DNA from: Gelatoporia subvermispora B
Lineage: Eukaryota; Basidiomycota; Agaricomycetes; Polyporales; Gelatoporiaceae
NCBI GenBank assembly: GCA_000320605.2
Contig: KB445792.1
Coordinates: 2,237,581-2,301,580 of the forward strand
Direction of reading: 5' to 3'
Length of the DNA: 64,000 nt
Shown here piece by piece: positions 44,903 through 57,602 of the stretch (position 1 is its first letter; every line of letters starts with the position of its first letter). The notes beneath the pieces were generated by a model, which was given only the letters and a program-made list of their open reading frames with translations, did not search any database and was not told the DNA's origin. A program made the translations under genes and the position numbers.

Positions 44903-45569
44903 ATGTCAGATCGCGAGGGACACGCTGGCGGCCCACCAGGGGATGACGATTTGTCGCTCCCCAAGGCGACCGTCGCAAAAATGATCACAGGTGAGCTTGC
45001 CCCGTTCGTCACAGCCACTTGACATGTACGCAGGAATTGACTGCTAGAGCTACTGCCCAACGACATCACTTGCGCGAAGGAGACACGCGACCTTGTGATT
45101 GAGTGCTGTGTAGGTGAAGTCATTCCGAATCTGTTACATCTCGCACGCGCTCGCTAACCGACGCTCCGCCCAGAATTCATTCACTTGATCTCCTCGGAAG
45201 CGAACGAAATATGCGAGAAAGAGTCCAAGAAGACAATAGCGCCAGAGCACATTATAACAGCCCTGAAGGTACACAATGGTCACTCATAGGCTCCGGACAA
45301 CCACTTGACATAGTCGCTAGGGCCTTGGCTTCGATTCTTTTACTGAGGAAGTCCAAGACGTGCTGAAGGACCACAAACAACAGCAGAAGGTCTGCATTCC
45401 ATACTGCTGCTACCTGATGATGGTGCTCACAGGAACTCCATGTAATCAGGAACGAGAGAAGAAAGTCTCGAAATTCGAACAGTCCGGTCTCACGGAAGAA
45501 GAGCTTCTCCGAAAGCAGGAAGAGCTGTTCGCCGCAAGCCGGGCAAAGTTCCAGTCTGCTCAACAGTGA
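44903..45569 (+). CDS. NCB2: Negative cofactor 2 beta (Dr1), histone-fold TBP regulator
   Basis: Forms a heterodimer with NC2-alpha (Drap1/Bur6) that clamps TBP on promoter DNA and blocks TFIIB entry. The protein starts MSDREGHAGGPPGDDDLSLP. The histone fold continues in ATVAKMIT, ELLPNDITCAKETRDLVIEC, FIHLISSEANEICEKESKKT and PEHIITALK, spread over short exons. The C-terminal part with SFTEEVQDVLKDHKQQQK and GLTEEELLRKQEELFAASRA is typical of Dr1. Stop TGA at 45567-45569. Length of about 145 residues fits. It shares a 140-nt divergent promoter with SmF and converges on the Mak32-like gene. Confidence 0.93.
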
Positions 45570-45704
45570 TCGTTCCTGATCATTGGTTCCCCTTTGCGCG
45601 AAGTGAGAAGGACATTGAGCGAACGATTGTACATTTCTGTATGAGTATATTCTCGCAAGGGTGTGTTGACAGCACCCTTGTTGTAATCTCCCGTGAGTTG
45701 TGCT

Positions 45705-47122
45705 TTAGTCTGTAACCATCCCCAGGCGTTTCTGTAGCTCTTTAAGTCGTCTTCGTGGCGAATCTTCATTCCATTGCTCGTGCTCGGTCCCCGGTTCGTC
45801 GATGGTCCGCGTGAGGGTTGGCAATCCAAACTGTTCCACGACGAATGAGGCGGACACGGTCGCATATAACGTAGCTGCCAATATCATCAGATGATCAGAT
45901 CAAAGTTCAATGGTGAGTCACACATACCTTCGAATATATCTTCCCCCGTCATGAGCAAGCCCGCAGCGAGACCTCCGAGGAAGCTATTGCCAGCCCCTGA
46001 AATGCAATCTGAGGCTGCATGTCAAGAGTGACGGAACTGCAACGAACCAGTTACATCCACAACTTTTTCTGCATTTTGCTCGGTCCAGTAGGCATCTATC
46101 CATGCAGATCTCTCTCTATTCGCGACAAACGCACCCATATGCCCACTTCGGATGATAACATGGCCATGCCCATCGTCGCCCACTCCTAGGTCAAGGAATT
46201 TCCTGCATGCTTCCTCGATCGTGGACTTGGTGGGAGGCTGCGGCATCGATAGTAAAGACAAGGCCTCTTCAGCATTGGGACTGTAACCAGCAACGTGAGA
46301 TGCATCTCGAGCACAGCAAGATTGTTGGGACCTTAGAATGGATATCAACGGGAGAACTTTGATCAGAGCAGGCAGCTCTTTGGGAACGCATCTATCCTGG
46401 CTTCGCCGACTTCGTTATTTCTGTTCGATCCGAGGGGGCATGATCTCGACATACGGGTATAGGCTCATACACAGTGATAGGCTTCCAGTCTGAATCGGCC
46501 TGGACTTCCGACATGACAGCTGAGGCTCTGGAAGGAGAGCATATGAAATGCAACGTGGCGGGCCGCTCGAGGATCGTTCCTATAAGATCCTTCGGGGTGA
46601 TGCGTATACGGGGAGTCAGGTACTGGAAGCTGGGCGAAGATTGACGGATCTGTTGAGTAACTGTGATAATAATATGGTTTGGCCTTCCCCGGTCTCACCC
46701 TCGATGGTCTCCTCTATAGGAGTTGAGGGCCCGGGTGGTCTCAGTACCAGGGTTATTCCTGAACAACCACATTTCTTCTCCGAACGCATCCAGCTTCTCT
46801 TGTATAGCTGCTGGGAAGTCATCGCCTCTATCCACAATCATGCCGACCTTCTCCGCAGGCAGCCTATGATGGGCCGTTAAACACATTCAATCATTCTGTC
46901 ATACACACTAAGCACTTGCCATATCCGTGCTCCGATGCTGGCGTAGGTGCCCCCGCCCCCAATCTGACCGTGAGGAGACGGTGTCAGGCCGCAATGACGA
47001 ACAGATCAGCGTCCAGTGCTTGCCTGCGACGGCAGCGATCGTCCGATTGGGTTGCCGTCCTCGTCTTGGTATTCAAATGTGTCGATGATGAACATCCCGA
47101 GAGTTACGAGCTGAGGAGCCAT
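45705..47122 (-). CDS. PfkB-family carbohydrate kinase, Mak32-like
   Basis: Ribokinase-fold protein resembling fungal Mak32, first named for maintenance of killer dsRNA in yeast; its substrate is not known. The start MAPQLVTLGMFIIDTFEYQD precedes GGGGTYASIGARIWLPAEKV and GMIVDRGDDFPAAIQEKLDA. FRNNPGTETTRALNSYRGDH follows, then YSPNAEEALSLL and, in the C-terminal half, GHGHVIIRSGHMGAFVANRE. The usual PfkB GAGD-like exon region falls near 45960-46010 and ends VEQFGLPTLTRTIDEPG. Two introns need GC donors: one after codon 33 (donor at 47023-47022) and one inside Trp of ARIW (donor at 46919-46918). Both otherwise match the consensus GCAAG(C/T). Confidence 0.85.
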
Positions 47123-47572
47123 CGCAAATAGAAATTCTAGTCGCTATATATTGCTGTAGGACGGGTGCCTCAGAAGAGGTAGACGAGTGTATGTAAGAAA
47201 GGTTCCTTGGGCGATATCGATGTCAGAGTGCCCAAGTCAAGCAGCTCAGTAGACTACGGGAGGGAGGCGAGATGCTAATAATGTACTGTAAGCTTGATGA
47301 CTGCGGAGAACCGGCGGGAGTTGTGGAGAGCGGAGGACGTCAAGCGACTTGAGGCAATCAAAGTTGCATGTCGCGCGGGGGCGCGCTCAATTCGTTCCAT
47401 CACCATCTTCCATGGCAATCCAGTCTATCACCACAGCTGTGCACACAGTGACGAGACGAGTGCCCCGTAAGAACCGTGCAGGACCGGGATAGACGCGTAC
47501 TACTTCCGTTATAACTGCAAGCCCTCTCGGATCCCGGCGATTTACGTTCCAAACAATCCACACCTACGCAAG
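47123..47572. other. Divergent promoter region, Mak32-like and PPTase
   Basis: About 450 bp. Codons just upstream of the PPTase ATG also look weakly coding, so an earlier exon cannot be excluded. No other gene seen. Confidence 0.5.
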
Positions 47573-48634
47573 ATGCAAGTATGGGCAGTTACTATTGATG
47601 AGAGGACGATCGTGGAACTGGACAATGTACGCTTAGAGCATCTTGGTGGCTATCCAACTCTAAACTCTCGCAGGCATATGTTCGAGGTCTTGAGTTAGTC
47701 GACCCTAATTCGCGGCAGCGTTTACAACGGTTCTTTCGGCGGGAGGACAGGTTCAGTGAGTGGCCATACCCTGCACCATCGTCATGATCTCAAACTCGTG
47801 TGACACCGTGCAGGGGGCCTTGTGGGGCGACTGCTCCCTCGTATGCTTCTCAAGGAACGAGGGATCTCCCTAGATCGTATGACCTTTGGCACAACGGAGA
47901 CAGGCAAACCGTATATTGCGAGTATCAACGTTATTTGTGTGTTCTTGGCAATAACAGAAACTTGAAGTTAGACAACACATGGCGTCGATCCGCGGGTCGG
48001 TTACAATGTCACTCATGACAGAGGTCTCATCGCTATGGCCTACGCTAGTGGGGCCGATCTATACCCGGACCCTCCTGCGTATAGGATCGGAGTGGATGTG
48101 ATGCAAGTCCAACTTCCCGACCGGCACGCATTCTCCGAGTTCGTCGAGACTGTCGGCGAGCAGGTGAGCGTAAAGTATCGATGCTGCAATTACCATAGTG
48201 TTTGACGTATTTCGTATCAATAGCTCACCGACCTCGAGCGTAAGCTGCTAATTCCCGCTCTGGGCTCCCCCAAACTTCCGCAACCCGAAGCGCTGCGGCG
48301 TTTCTATCTGATTTGGACGCTGAAAGAGGCATATACCAAAGCTCTTGGACTAGGCCTCGGGTTCGACTTCCGGCGGATAGAGTACGATGTGACGCGCGAC
48401 GTTGTCCGCATCGATGGACAGGTTCCCAAAGGTTGGGAGTTTGTTCGCTTCCAAATCGCCAACCCTACCGAACCTGGTTCGGAAGAGACCTATGTTGGTG
48501 TGGCGGCGCGTTTCGTTGGTGAGCAAGCGGAGACGAAGCAAGAATGCGTGGTGGAATCTCGCGCCGCAGGTCCGTGGCTGAAAGTATGGGATGCGGTTGA
48601 CTTTGTGGAGAAAGCCGTCCGGGAGCTTCGTTGA
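47573..48634 (+). CDS. 4'-phosphopantetheinyl transferase (Sfp/Lys5 type)
   Basis: Moves the phosphopantetheine arm of coenzyme A onto carrier domains of aminoadipate reductase, polyketide synthases and peptide synthetases. It starts MQVWAVTIDERTIVELDN, followed after an intron by AYVRGLELVDPNSRQRLQRF. Motifs include TFGTTETGKPYI, the G-Y-N-V-T-H-D motif, the metal-binding YRIGVDVMQVQLP and the family signature WTLKEAYTKALGLGLGFDF. It ends FVEKAVRELR with TGA at 48632-48634. Four exons; size of about 300 residues agrees with fungal NpgA/Lys5-like enzymes. As a single enzyme it would serve lysine synthesis and any secondary metabolism encoded elsewhere. Confidence 0.92.
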
Positions 48635-49028
48635 TGCGATTATTTTCGGATACCCAGCATTATTCTATCCACGAATCATATCATAGTTGGGCTACAGCGA
48701 TCCCTGCGCGCAGTACGTAGCCGCAAATTACTCTCGAGATGCAGGTCGATTCAGTCACGGGTATGGAGGGCTCAAAGTAATTAGCTGGATGGAACTGCAG
48801 CCACTCCGTAGAATCTCGCTGGAAGATGCTCGGGTGCAATCTATCTACCTCGAGATTCGGGCCAGTAGCGGTGGGGTCACGTGGAGGGGACGGTGCGCCA
48901 TGCCTGCGGAGGAGCATAGCGGCCGCTGCAAGTGTACTGCATTCGTCGTGCCTGACACACTCGCTGCTGCGAAACTCTCCCTGAGACTCAGGATCTAGTA
49001 TCCTACTTCACCCACATCGCCTAAGGCC
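48635..49028. other. Intergenic PPTase-Ivy1
   Basis: About 390 bp in a tandem arrangement. A 103-codon plus-strand frame starts only at TTG and has no recognisable content. Confidence 0.5.
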
Positions 49029-50878
49029 ATGCCGCAACCACGTTCTCTTCGCTCCCAACCCCTGTCACCATACCGCGACATGTCGTCCCGGCCCCAGTCG
49101 CCAACCTTCACAGAAACCACCAATGCTTCGGTCCTTAACTTCGGCCCCGGCGGCCCAGAAAAGATCATCACTCGCGGAGACCTGCGGATAAGCGTGCAGG
49201 CATACGAAGATGTACGCCATTGCTACTTCGTCATCTCCGTGCGGTGTCTACAGTGCTGAGGCTTATCATGTAGTTACTGAACTCGTGCGCCTCGTATCGC
49301 TCCGCGCTGCTGAACATGTCGGATGCCACCGCAGGCTTTGCAGACGCAATGGGTACATGCTCGAGGTACGTCAGACTTGTGGATATTCCATTTCATCATG
49401 CTGATGAGTTACCTAGACTGAAAGGGCCCAACTACGAGTCCGGGACTAGGCTGCAGGCCGCATCTGGACTCCACCATCTCATGAGCAATCACTACCATGT
49501 CATAGTACGTTAGCTTGGTCGATGTACCCCGACCTCTTAATCGACAGAGTGCATTTCAGGCAGAAACTCTGGACAAGAAGTTCGAGAAGCCAATGCGCCA
49601 ACATCTTGAAAATTACAAAACTGTTGTGACGGTGCGTTCTAGAACCTCTATACTATTTGCCAATTTGCTCATCTGCATTAGGAGCGATCTGCGGCCTACG
49701 AGAAAGCACTTCGCGAGAAGAGTCTTCTCATCCGCGAGACCGAGGTAAGCAATCGGAGGAGGAAGGGACGAAGTACGTCAAAGCTCAGTTTCCTCGATGG
49801 TCGGCGCTGATCAATAGCATAGACCTACAAAACTTCCGCGAAACCCTACTCGAATTGCAGAGGATGGTCGACGAGCTCGAGGAAATGCGAGTGCAACATT
49901 ACCAGGAGATCGTCGAACACGAAGAAGAGATATGGGATTTTGTGCAGAGCAAGATATGTCTCGTCGTTCGCTCGACGATGGACGTATTTGACAGATTTAC
50001 GGCAAAAGCGTATGTAGCGTTCATATTCGACACGTTACAACGCATCTTACCCGTCTAATCCCCCTTGCAGCTCAGACCCGGTTATCGAACCCATGCTGCA
50101 ATGCATCCCCGATCCCTTCGATTCGTACGGCCCACAACCAGCCGAAGACCAGATCTTCACCATCCTCCCTCCACTCTCTGTAATTGCCAATGCGCCCTCC
50201 GCAGCCCCCAGCCCCCTCACCGCCTCGACGCCCGAGCTCGATGGGAGCAGCGACGGTAAAAACTCCTGGACTCATACAGGCGGGTTCTTTCCCGAGGCTA
50301 GCGCTGCCTGGGCTGAAGTTTCCTCACCAACGACCACCTTGACATCCCCTGTGCGCTCAGCGTCTCCCGCGCTGACCACATCTCCACCATCCGGATCGTC
50401 CCCGACACCCGCCTTGGCGTCCCCCGCGTCTACCGTCACGCGGCGGCACTCCCTGCCATCCGCATCCACGTCGTTCGCGCATCAGGCCCGGAAATCCGAG
50501 TCTAAGCTCCGTAGCGTGCTCTCCGTTATCGACGAGGGCCGTGCACGGCATAACGGCGACACTGAGGAGACGGTTACGCGCAGCGTGTCAGAGTCAGCGA
50601 GCTTGCGCTCGTCCTCCCCCACACTGAATGGGAGGGAGCGACATGCCTTACCTGAGCAAGGCATGTGGAACTCATTCTCGTTCGCGCTAGGGGAGGGCGA
50701 GCATGGTGGAGGGAATTCCGAAGACATTACACCGCGCAACTCCGCCGTGATCCGGTCCCCATCTTACTCTTCGCCATCATCCGGCAGTACACCGCATGCC
50801 GAGCGCAGTCGTAGCCCACACTCATCGCAGTCAGATGAGACGGCGACCATACCTCCCTCGATACCCTTAACGACATGA
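49029..50878 (+). CDS. IVY1: Ivy1-like BAR-domain protein
   Basis: Lipid-binding inverse-BAR-type protein; yeast Ivy1 acts at vacuole and endosome membranes with Ypt7 and Vps33. Residues from GDLRISVQAYED lead into the helical BAR region over several small exons: NMSDATAGFADAMGTCS, RLQAASGLHHLMSNHYHVI, ETLDKKFEKPMRQHLENYKT and NFRETLLELQRMVDELEEMR. The conserved IVEHEEEIWDFVQSKICLVV then RSTMDVFDRFTAKA follows. The family-typical PDPFDSYGPQPAEDQIFTIL leads to a long Ser/Pro/Thr-rich tail of about 230 residues with no domain. Stop TGA at 50876-50878. Exon ends near 49200-49300 were read by frame only. Confidence 0.9.
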
Positions 50879-51080
50879 CCTCTTGAGTTATCTCTGTTCT
50901 TGACGACGCCGCACGAGTTTAGATTGTAGTTTCAGGTTTCGGACGTTCCTCTCGGATGTACATCTCCTCGTCCATGTCCCCCATTCGTACTCACATTCTG
51001 GACGTATACCGCACCGAGGCTCCTGTATAATTTACCATTATGACGACTCTACATTGGGCTCTGTTGTATGTGAAGCAGGA

Positions 51081-53879
51081 TTACTGCTGTCGGACGCCGT
51101 ATTGCGCGAGCACGTCCGAGTCTGCTGGAGCTGGGCTCTTGAACAGCGGGTCGGCGCCATCCTTGGTCTTCGGGAAGGCAATTACATCACGGATAGACTC
51201 GGTCTTGCAGAGAATTGCCATCAGTCGGTCAAAACCTATGGACGTTGCTCAACTTAAAATCACTGAGAAGCCAGAAGCAATATAAGTATGACATACCGAA
51301 TGCGAAACCGCCATGCGGAGGTGCACCGCATCGCAGTGCTTGCAAGAGATGCTCAAAAGCAGACACTTCTTGTTCACCGAGCTTGATTATATGCGTGCCT
51401 TAGTGGGGTGTACACGTGAGTAACGGACAACACCCACCTGGAGAATCTCCTTGAAGATGTACTCTTGCATTGTGGCATCATGTACACGGACGGAGCCGCC
51501 ACCGATCTCGACACCATTTAGGACGAGGTCGTAGTGTTGTCCTCGCACCTACGACGGGAGACAGGTTAAAATAGTAGGGATCACAATGAGTATCATGACA
51601 CCTGCCTCGTGAATCTTGCTAGGTTGGTAGAGCTTTTCGATATCCTCCAGCATGGGTGCAGTGAAGGGATGGTGCGAGCTACTCCACCGTCCCTTCGCGA
51701 GGAACTCTTTGTCCTCGTCATGCGTAAATAGAGGGAACTCGGTGACCCAGAGGAACTTTGGTTCGTCGGAGAATGTCAAAGCGCCATGTCTCTGTGCAAT
51801 TTTCCCGACCTCTAGTCGCAGCTTTCCAAGTGCAGTGGAGCCTCCCTGGCCTCTCGGTTAGTAAATACTCAAACAGAGGTAGAAGCATGCAACACATACC
51901 TCAAGCTTGGACTGGCGCTTGACAAGCCAGACCATGCCGCCCTTCTCAAGTCCCGCGACGGATTTGACTTCACAATCCAGCATGGTGGCTGATGTCCCAG
52001 TGGAGTGAAGAAGTTCTTGTACTAACTTAGAACGTGACAGCCAGGCCTCTTGTTCTGACTCAGATACGTCGAGTTGCTCCTAAAGCCACCAACATTTTTT
52101 ATATTCAGAAAACCACAGGTCTGAGCTAGAGAACAGCCTCACAATATCGGAATCGAGGTCTAGTAACCCCAGCAGTTCAGACGCGTATGTAGTATTTGGA
52201 GAGACGTTGGGTAAAACGAGAGCTTCTAGTGTCTCCTTCCTATCTTGCAGGGCGCTTTGAATAGGTCGAGGAAGACATGGCGTTACGTCGAGAATCTGCC
52301 AAAACGACGATCAATCCGGTCTCCAGCATGGGATTATGGAGCACACGCACCTCGAGTCCAAACCTGAGGTCAGGCTTATCGCTACCGTAACGAGTCATAG
52401 CGTGGTGGTAGGTCATGACAGGGAATACCGGAGGTAGGTCGACTCGCTCGACCTGTGACCAAATCCTGCGAATCACGGATTCAACAACATCGCGGACCTC
52501 GTTGCCTCCGATTCTCCATTTGTCCGCAGGATACATAAGCCCCAACTGGGTCTCACTAGGGTTCGCGAATGTCGAGCTTGCGTCGGCAGAAGCTTCAGGT
52601 TCGCCCCAGCTGACCCACGCCATCTCGAGATCGACCTGAGTGAACTCGGGCTGGCGGTCCTTCCTGCCATCCTCATCGCGGAAACAACGAGCAAGCTGGT
52701 AGTAGCGGTCAACGGCACCGGAGATAACGAGCAACTGTTTGGGCTGCTGCGGTGATTGGGGGAGAGCATAGAACAGAGGTCGAGTAGAGTCTCTGAAGGG
52801 CTTTGCTTCAGCGTTTCTGGCAGCCGCCGGGGAGGAAGGATTCAGAGTGGATGAAAGCCGAGTCGGAACAAGAAACTCTCTTGCACCCTCGGGTGAGGAC
52901 TTGAGAAGAATTGGGGTTTCAACCTCAGTGAAATCTGTTACGCGGGGATGTGAGCCGGCGACTCGAGCACGCGAAGGAGAAAATGGGCCAGTGCACCTTG
53001 ATCATGAAGAACGGAACGAACAATTTGAGCAACTTCACTGCGTTTCTGTATATTTGACGTCAAGACGGACCGACGAAGGTCAAGATATCGATATCGCATG
53101 CGCAAATCTTCTTTCGGCTAGAAGAGTTATCGATGAGTGAATGAGCTAGGCTTCAGTGGTATTGGACAAGCAAACGCACCAAGTTATGAATATCCGAAGG
53201 GTAGAACGGTAGTCTTCGGTTGGCAGGATTCATCAGTGTGAATGATTCCACAGCTAACTCAATCTCTCCAGTAGGCTGGTCCTGACCTTGCACTATGAGT
53301 TCCAATTGACAGACCAGTGTAGATATTCAAAGCTTACAATCATCCTGTTCTTTTGCGGACGTAGCCTAACCTTACCCCTCACAAGGACAGCTGATTCCAC
53401 GGGAACCTCGCGCATACTATCCAGGACTGTCTGATACGAGTCTTTCGCATGAACGGCTAGTTGCGTCTCCCCATATTGATCCTTCAGAGTGAAGAAGGAG
53501 AATTTCTTCGCTACCTTACTACACTTCCAATGAGTTGGGTCTATAGTAGGTATATGTCCAACACACACCGTTCAGGCAAAAGCCAACCAACCAAGACGAC
53601 ATCACAATCGGCGTCAGATGCGCGTAGAGCGCCACAATTGTGTGTTCTACTTGGGAAACGACCTGTGGTGCTATCAGAAGGGTCGGAAGTAGTCCACTCG
53701 AATTACTCACCCTTGTGGGCTTCCAGTAGCTTCTCAGACGATGGAGGTGAGAGGTCGGTTAAGGCTCCGGGATGGCATCTTACGAGGTTTTGATGAAGAG
53801 AACGGCTTGCATATCTGTGTATTCGAGAACTACGTAACGAAGACAAGACTCGCCTTGACGAGCGAGCGACCACCTGCAT
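51081..53879 (-). CDS. MSD1: Aspartyl-tRNA synthetase, mitochondrial (bacterial type)
   Basis: Class II synthetase that charges mitochondrial tRNA-Asp. The first exon, from the ATG at 53879, is rich in Arg and Ser without acids ([20 protein letters not shown]), as expected for a mitochondrial presequence. The OB-fold follows: [40 protein letters not shown]. Motif 2 reads [35 protein letters not shown] and [18 protein letters not shown] belong to the bacterial-type catalytic insert. Motif 3 is followed by [20 protein letters not shown]. It ends YGVRQQ with TAA at 51081-51083. About ten exons and 650-700 residues, normal for this type; it lacks the basic N-terminus of the cytosolic enzyme. Confidence 0.93.
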
Positions 53880-54492
53880 GGGCTGACATCGCTGCACGTC
53901 GACCTTCTTGCCGGAAAAGCAGTCTGACGCGGTCACGTGGTCGCGGGCGCTTGAAGGGCGCTTGACCTTCGAGCACGCGGTACAGGTGACGCGAGCACCT
54001 CCTCTACAAGTCCTCTGCTGTGTCCTCTATGTAGCCCATCTATGTCCTAGTGGGATTTCGTGGAGCCACATGTTCTCATCGCGTACATGCTTCCGTGCTT
54101 CGGCGTAAAGCATATTTGAAATCTGCTACCATCTGTATGACATGCGGCAAGAACGAGTACTGTCGGCATCGACAGTAATCCCGACGAAGGTGAGACTGCG
54201 ACCTGTGTAACCTCGTCGTTGTGGACATGTATACCAAATGTCTGAGCTGATTTACCGACTTGTAAAGCACATATTCCAGGGGTATTCCGCCCGTGCTCAA
54301 ATTCCGGGTGAGGACGCCGCAAATCCAGATACCTAATGTTATCGCGACCGTATTCACACGAGTTCCAAAGTTGAAGGGTTCGCGCTTTCTAGAAGGAGTA
54401 GAAATTGAGTAAACAGACGGGGGGAAGATAAGAGTCAATTTTCAGAGTCATGCCAGTCCGGGATCGCGCACAGTCTAAAGGATCGCCAGGGC
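53880..54492. other. Divergent promoter region, AspRS and RecQ
   Basis: About 610 bp between two divergent genes. Overlapping minus-strand frames at 54047-54438 have no recognisable content. Confidence 0.5.
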
Positions 54493-57400
54493 ATGGAACA
54501 CGATAGTCAGGCGCATTCCACTCGACCTCCAATCCATCCTTCTCTCACAACACTATGGCTAACTTACAGATGGATCATCAAGAGCTAGAGACTGTGAGCA
54601 TTGTACCGCGGATTCGAATTGGAAGTATCTCACTTCTTTTCCATCCCAGTACTCCGACCATCGCCTGGCAGCATTGTTACGCCATAACAAAGACCTAAAG
54701 TCAACTATATCTCGCCTTCTGCATTTGTTCCCTGATGACGAGGAAGAGGCTCATGATACCATCCTATTACAAAAGTTCGAGTAAGTTCTATATCCCCTCT
54801 CAGCAGCGCCTGCCGCTTGTCTCATGCATTCATCACTCATCACAACCTAAGCACTTTCCTGGAAGAACGAATTTATGCCATTACTACCTTACGCGACAGG
54901 CACAAAATACGACAAGTGGCCGTGTCACCGCTCTTAGACGGTATTCCCGAACTTCCTCTGGATTCGTTAAACGATCTAGATGTAGTCGCCCGTCACCCGC
55001 TAGATAGTATCGATCACCGCGGGACCTTTGGCCATGTCTCAAGTCCAGCCGCGTTACCTATCGACCGGGGTGAACGTATTCTTTCTGTCCCGCCTCAAGA
55101 GCTTGAATCCGATACAACTTGGTTACACGAAGTGAAGCAAAAACTGACCGATGTATTCAAGCTCGAAAGCTTTCGTGAGAATCAGCTGGAGGCCATCACC
55201 GCCACAATGCGCAGGCAAGATGTCTTCGTCCTGATGCCGACGGGTGGAGGCAAAAGTTTATGCTTTCAACTCCCTGCGGTCTGCGATTTGGGTCGGACGA
55301 GAGGTGTCACGGTGGTCGTTGAGCCCCTGATATCTCTCATTGATGACCAAGTCCAGGCTTTACGGGAGAAAAACATCAGCGTGGAATCTCTCCACTCAGA
55401 GGTTCTCGAGAATGCGCATGGGATATTACACCGCCTATGTGATACTTCTCGTCAGCCGAGACTGCTCTACGTGACGCCGGAGACGATACGAACGAACGCC
55501 ATGAAAACCATCCTCGGGCACCTGGATCGGCAACGTGCACTGGCGCGATTTGTCGTCGACGAGGCACACTGTATATCAGAATGGGGCCGGGATTTCCGGC
55601 AAGCGGTGTGTAACTTTGCGTGTACTGTCTCATGTCACGATTCATTGCTGAAATTCAATGTTATAGTATCAGGCTCTTTGTGTCCTTCGTGAAACCTTCC
55701 CTGCTGTGCCCATTATGGCTCTGACGGGCACAGCAAGCAAGCGAGTTTCGGAGGACATCGTAACCTGCTTGGGAATCCCTGGCTGTGTTCGTCTCAGGCA
55801 GTCATTTAATCGACCCAACCTGAATTATGCAGTCGTAAGGCAAGAACGCGACAGCATTCACAAGATCGCCGAATCCATCCAAGAGAAGTATTCTGGAGAG
55901 ACCGGCATAATATACTGCAGATCCCGCAGCGAATGCGAAAAGGTTGCGAAGACACTAACCGAGAGGTACAACATCTCAACGGAGGCGTACCATGCCAGAG
56001 TGCCACAACTCGCGAAGCGCGACGTCCTGCAGGCATGGCAGAACGGTTCGTGCCAAGTTGTGGCGGCTACGGTAAGCCATCGTGTCTAAGTGTGTGCTCC
56101 TCAACTGACCTTGTTCTGTCAAGACCGCTTTCGGCATGGGCATCGATAAACCGGATGGTGCGCTACAAAATCCGAATGGTTGCATCTCGCTGAGTCTGTT
56201 GATTGTCATGCACAGTGCGATTTGTTATACATAACTGCGTACCGCGATCGCTTGAAGGGTAGGCATCTACTTGGAATTCTGATCTAGATGGCTCTATCTG
56301 ACAGTGACCTCAGATACTATCAAGAAACGGGTCGTGCTGGAAGAGATGGGAAACCCTCCGACTGCATCTTATGTGAGTAAGACTTTTTTGGCGTGGATTG
56401 ATCTAATATATGTATAGATTACCGGTATCGCGACGGGGAATCTTTATTTGCAGCCGTCCGCAATAAAGAAGGTCTTAGCACTGAAGGCAAGCGAGCCGCG
56501 CAAGAGGGAATACGCCAAGTGGTGGAGTACTGCCAGAATGTCACTGACTGTAGGCGCTGTCAGCTTCTCACTTATTTCGAGGAGATATTTGATTCGCGGG
56601 ACTGCAACGGCCACTGCGACAATTGTCGCGATTCCCGGAGCATAATATCTGAAGATGTCACAGAAGTGACCAGGTCAATTCTGTTAGTCATTTCCCGTAA
56701 AGTATTCCGAATCACCACGAGCCAGCTTGTGGACACGATCAAAGGAAGCATGAGGGCGAGTTTGACGAAGAAGAGTTTCCAAAGGCTTCCTATTCACGGC
56801 TTATGCAAGAACTGGAACGAACGTCGCCAGAGGCTCATCGAGCTTATGATCGCAAAGCAGCTTCTCACCATATATTCGATTACGAATGCAAAGAACTGGC
56901 CACAGACTTATCTGCAGGTGAGTAATATTCAACCAAGTATCCGCATGGACGGTGCATTGAAGGAGAAATCCACAGATCGGCCCCAAAGCTGTAGATTTCA
57001 TACTGACTGGATCCCGACTTACCCTTGATTCTCGTGAAACCGTGGCTCAAGACAGGGGCGCACAAAGACTCCGTAGGACCGGTCACAAGAAGCGCAGACG
57101 CTATGGCGCATCGGATGATGAAGACTTCGAACCAAACGAGTCGCGTCGGCAGGCCAAGAGAAGACGAGATTCATGCGACGCTGCAGACCTGGGCAATGCC
57201 CCAACTGCAGCGCGACCGCCGCGAAAAAGATGTGGAGTACGAGAGATTGGGCCTCAAGCCTCGCGTCATGTGGAGGATGAAGATGAGTCAGATTGCGAGA
57301 TCATCACGGCGTACCCGGCCTTCCCGAGCCGCGCAGACGAGGGCCAAGCATCGGTCGCCCAAGGGTCTCAAAGAATGATATGTGAGGTAGTCATCACGGA

Positions 57401-57602
57401 ACGCCCGGCTCACCTAATGCGCCGGGCGCAGTCTTCAAGGTCGGTGATTACCCCAGTAACCTCGAAAGACTCACTCGATCAGGACACGGATGACGCAGGT
57501 GCCAGCGACGAGCTCATTCTACCGATGTCTGACAGCGAAGTCACATTTCGCAGCGGCGAGTCCATCATAGCCCCGTTGCCTGTCCCTCGCGACCTGGAAT
57601 AG
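54493..57602 (+). CDS. RecQ-family DNA helicase
   Basis: ATP-dependent 3'-5' DNA helicase for recombination and replication-fork repair. A short first exon (MEHD) joined through a GTCAGG intron gives an N-terminal segment SNWKYLTSFPSQYSDHRLAA. The core has the RecQ zero motif FRENQLEAI, Walker A LMPTGGGKSLCFQLPAV, motif III ALTGTASKRV, IIYCRSRSECEKVA, AYHARVPQLAKRDV, TAFGMGIDKPD and motif VI YYQETGRAGRDGKPSD. A zinc-binding block with CRRCQLLTYFEEIF and CNGHCDNC follows. The aromatic-rich loop reads DEAHCISEWGRDFRQ, where the family consensus is DEAHCxSQWGHDFRP. The C-tail is basic then acidic, with no HRDC domain seen. The 5' end is uncertain. Placement in the Sgs1/BLM or another RecQ branch is not decided. 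Confidence 0.88.
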
